Shown here piece by piece: positions 5,544 through 6,613 of a stretch of 6,613 bases of DNA (the first letter of the stretch is position 1; each line of letters begins with the position of its first letter). Origin of the DNA: Beijerinckiaceae bacterium. GTDB lineage: Bacteria; Pseudomonadota; Alphaproteobacteria; Rhizobiales; Beijerinckiaceae. The stretch is taken from positions 1-6,613 of the forward strand of contig CANGRU010000097.1 of the NCBI GenBank assembly GCA_947456315.1, given 5' to 3'. The notes below the pieces were generated by a model. The model was not told the DNA's origin. It ran no database searches and worked only from the letters and a program-made list of their open reading frames with translations. The position numbers and the translations under genes are program-made.

Positions 5544-6613
5544 TTAGCCGCGCAAGCTCGCGCCCGTCTTTTTTGTCACTTCCGCCACGATCTTCTGCAT
5601 GACCGATTCGATTTCCGTATCGGTCAATGTCTTTTCACGCGGCTGCAAGGTGACACTGATGGCGACGGATTTTTTGCCGTCCGGAATACCTGTGCCTTGA
5701 TAGACGTCGAAGACATTGGCACCCGTAATCAGAGCGCGGTCGGCAGCAAGTGCGGCTTTCAGAATGTCGCCGGCCTGCACGGACGCTTCGACAATGAAGG
5801 CAAAATCACGCTCGAGCGGCATGAGGTCCGACAAGTCGAGCTTCGGCTTCACCTTGGTGGGCTTTGCCTTTGGTGCCGGAATCGCATCGAGAGTGATTTC
5901 GAAGCCGCACAGCGGTCCGTTCACATCCAAGGCTTCCAAGACGCGCGGATGAAATTCGCCAAACCAGCCGATCACACCCTTGGGTCCGAATTGCAGCGTG
6001 CCTGAACGACCCGGATGCAGGAAGGACGGGCCACCAGCCACAATTTGCAAACCGCCTGTCGCAACGCCAAGGGAAGACAAGAGTGCCAGCACATCAGCCT
6101 TGGCATCGAAGACGTCAACAGGGCGGGCTGCACCCGACCAATGACGGCCAGCGCCTGACGCACGCGCCGTGCCGCGACGAACGGCGGACGCGGCCATTTT
6201 CTGATCTTCCGGTCTGTCGCCTTTGAAAATCTGGCCAACTTCAAACAAAGCCAGATCGCCAATGCCACGATCCGCATTGCGCTGCGCGGCCGCTAGCAAT
6301 CCTGGTAAAAGGCTTGGACGCATATCGGAGAGATCGGCAGCAATCGGATTGGCAAGCGACAGTTCTTTCGCGCCGCCACCAAACAAGTCTGCGCGCTCCT
6401 TGGAGATGAAGGACCAGGTGACGGCTTCAACCAAGCCCTGTGACGCAAGGGCGCGGCGTGCCAGACGCGTGCGCTTTTGCAACAGCGTCAGAATGGGTGC
6501 GGGGATGTCTGCGCTCTCGCGATGCAAAGGCGTCGATATGATGGCATCAAGACCGGCAATGCGCACGACCTCTTCAACAAGGTCGGACTTGCCTTCGACA
6601 TCGGCGCGCCAGC
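5544..6613 (-). CDS. pheT: Phenylalanyl-tRNA synthetase beta subunit, C-terminal part (5' end outside window)
   Basis: Beta chain of the alpha2-beta2 enzyme that charges tRNA-Phe; cytoplasmic and essential. The frame is open to the right edge, and about 355 C-terminal residues are visible; the tRNA-binding and B3/B4 editing domains lie outside. The first residues, WRADVEGKSDLVEEVVRIAG, are the end of the B5 domain. The catalytic-like core follows (NPIAADLSDMRPSLLPGLL at about 88-106, LFEVGQIF at 122-129, HPGRSG at 199-204, GEFHP at 218-222). A Lys/Ala/Pro-rich linker (about 242-258) precedes the C-terminal FDX-ACB anticodon-binding domain (LERDFAFIV at 266-274, FDVYQGTGIPDGKKSVAISV at 301-320). 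The GTG at 6564-6566 is an internal valine codon, not the start. lrgA follows 15 bases after the stop. pheS would be expected beyond the right edge. Confidence 0.97.
   Translation of the reverse strand, partial: WRADVEGKSDLVEEVVRIAGLDAIISTPLHRESADIPAPILTLLQKRTRLARRALASQGLVEAVTWSFISKERADLFGGGAKELSLANPIAADLSDMRPSLLPGLLAAAQRNADRGIGDLALFEVGQIFKGDRPEDQKMAASAVRRGTARASGAGRHWSGAARPVDVFDAKADVLALLSSLGVATGGLQIVAGGPSFLHPGRSGTLQFGPKGVIGWFGEFHPRVLEALDVNGPLCGFEITLDAIPAPKAKPTKVKPKLDLSDLMPLERDFAFIVEASVQAGDILKAALAADRALITGANVFDVYQGTGIPDGKKSVAISVTLQPREKTLTDTEIESVMQKIVAEVTKKTGASLRG

Noticed and set aside
5469..6005. 178-codon plus-strand frame opposite lrgA and pheT
   Set aside because: It is antisense to two confidently identified genes and has no recognisable motif or ribosome-binding site; it is a shadow frame.

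Overview
The window reads as ordinary chromosomal DNA of an alphaproteobacterium, most likely of the order Hyphomicrobiales (Rhizobiales). Three things suggest this. The sigma-54 protein has the long glycine- and acid-rich region II seen in that group. The gene order rpoN - long-form hpf - ptsN is typical of it. The PheT C-terminus carries a Lys/Ala/Pro-rich linker before its anticodon-binding domain. The assignment rests on recognised protein features, not on a database search. No mobile element, tRNA, rRNA, CRISPR array or phage gene is visible, and base composition looks even throughout.

Left half, plus strand (1-4428). The 3' part of rpoN (sigma-54) runs in from the left edge. After a 130-base gap comes the long-form ribosome hibernation factor hpf. 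A textbook intrinsic terminator follows, then ptsN (EIIA-Ntr, nitrogen-type PTS). This is the conserved nitrogen/stationary-phase regulatory cluster. A GC-rich gap of about 260 bases without a convincing gene follows. It holds nested inverted repeats and a candidate promoter, and leads into a complete class I [4Fe-4S] fumarate hydratase.

Right half, minus strand (4432-6613). A compact set reads toward fumarase: the C-terminal part of pheT (phenylalanyl-tRNA synthetase beta chain, cut by the right edge), then lrgA and lrgB. PheT and lrgA are 15 bases apart and lrgA and lrgB overlap by 4, so the three are probably co-transcribed. The lrgB and fumarase stop codons face each other with only three bases between them.

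Working together: RpoN, HPF and PtsN tie nitrogen/carbon status to transcription and ribosome dormancy. Fumarase is a TCA-cycle enzyme. LrgA/LrgB form a membrane pair of the holin-like/PLGG1 class, some members of which move small carboxylates. No clearly new system is visible. The points most worth a second look are a sigma-54-like promoter motif in front of hpf, the strong terminator that splits hpf from ptsN, the structured gap upstream of fumarase, and the coupling of lrgAB to pheT.
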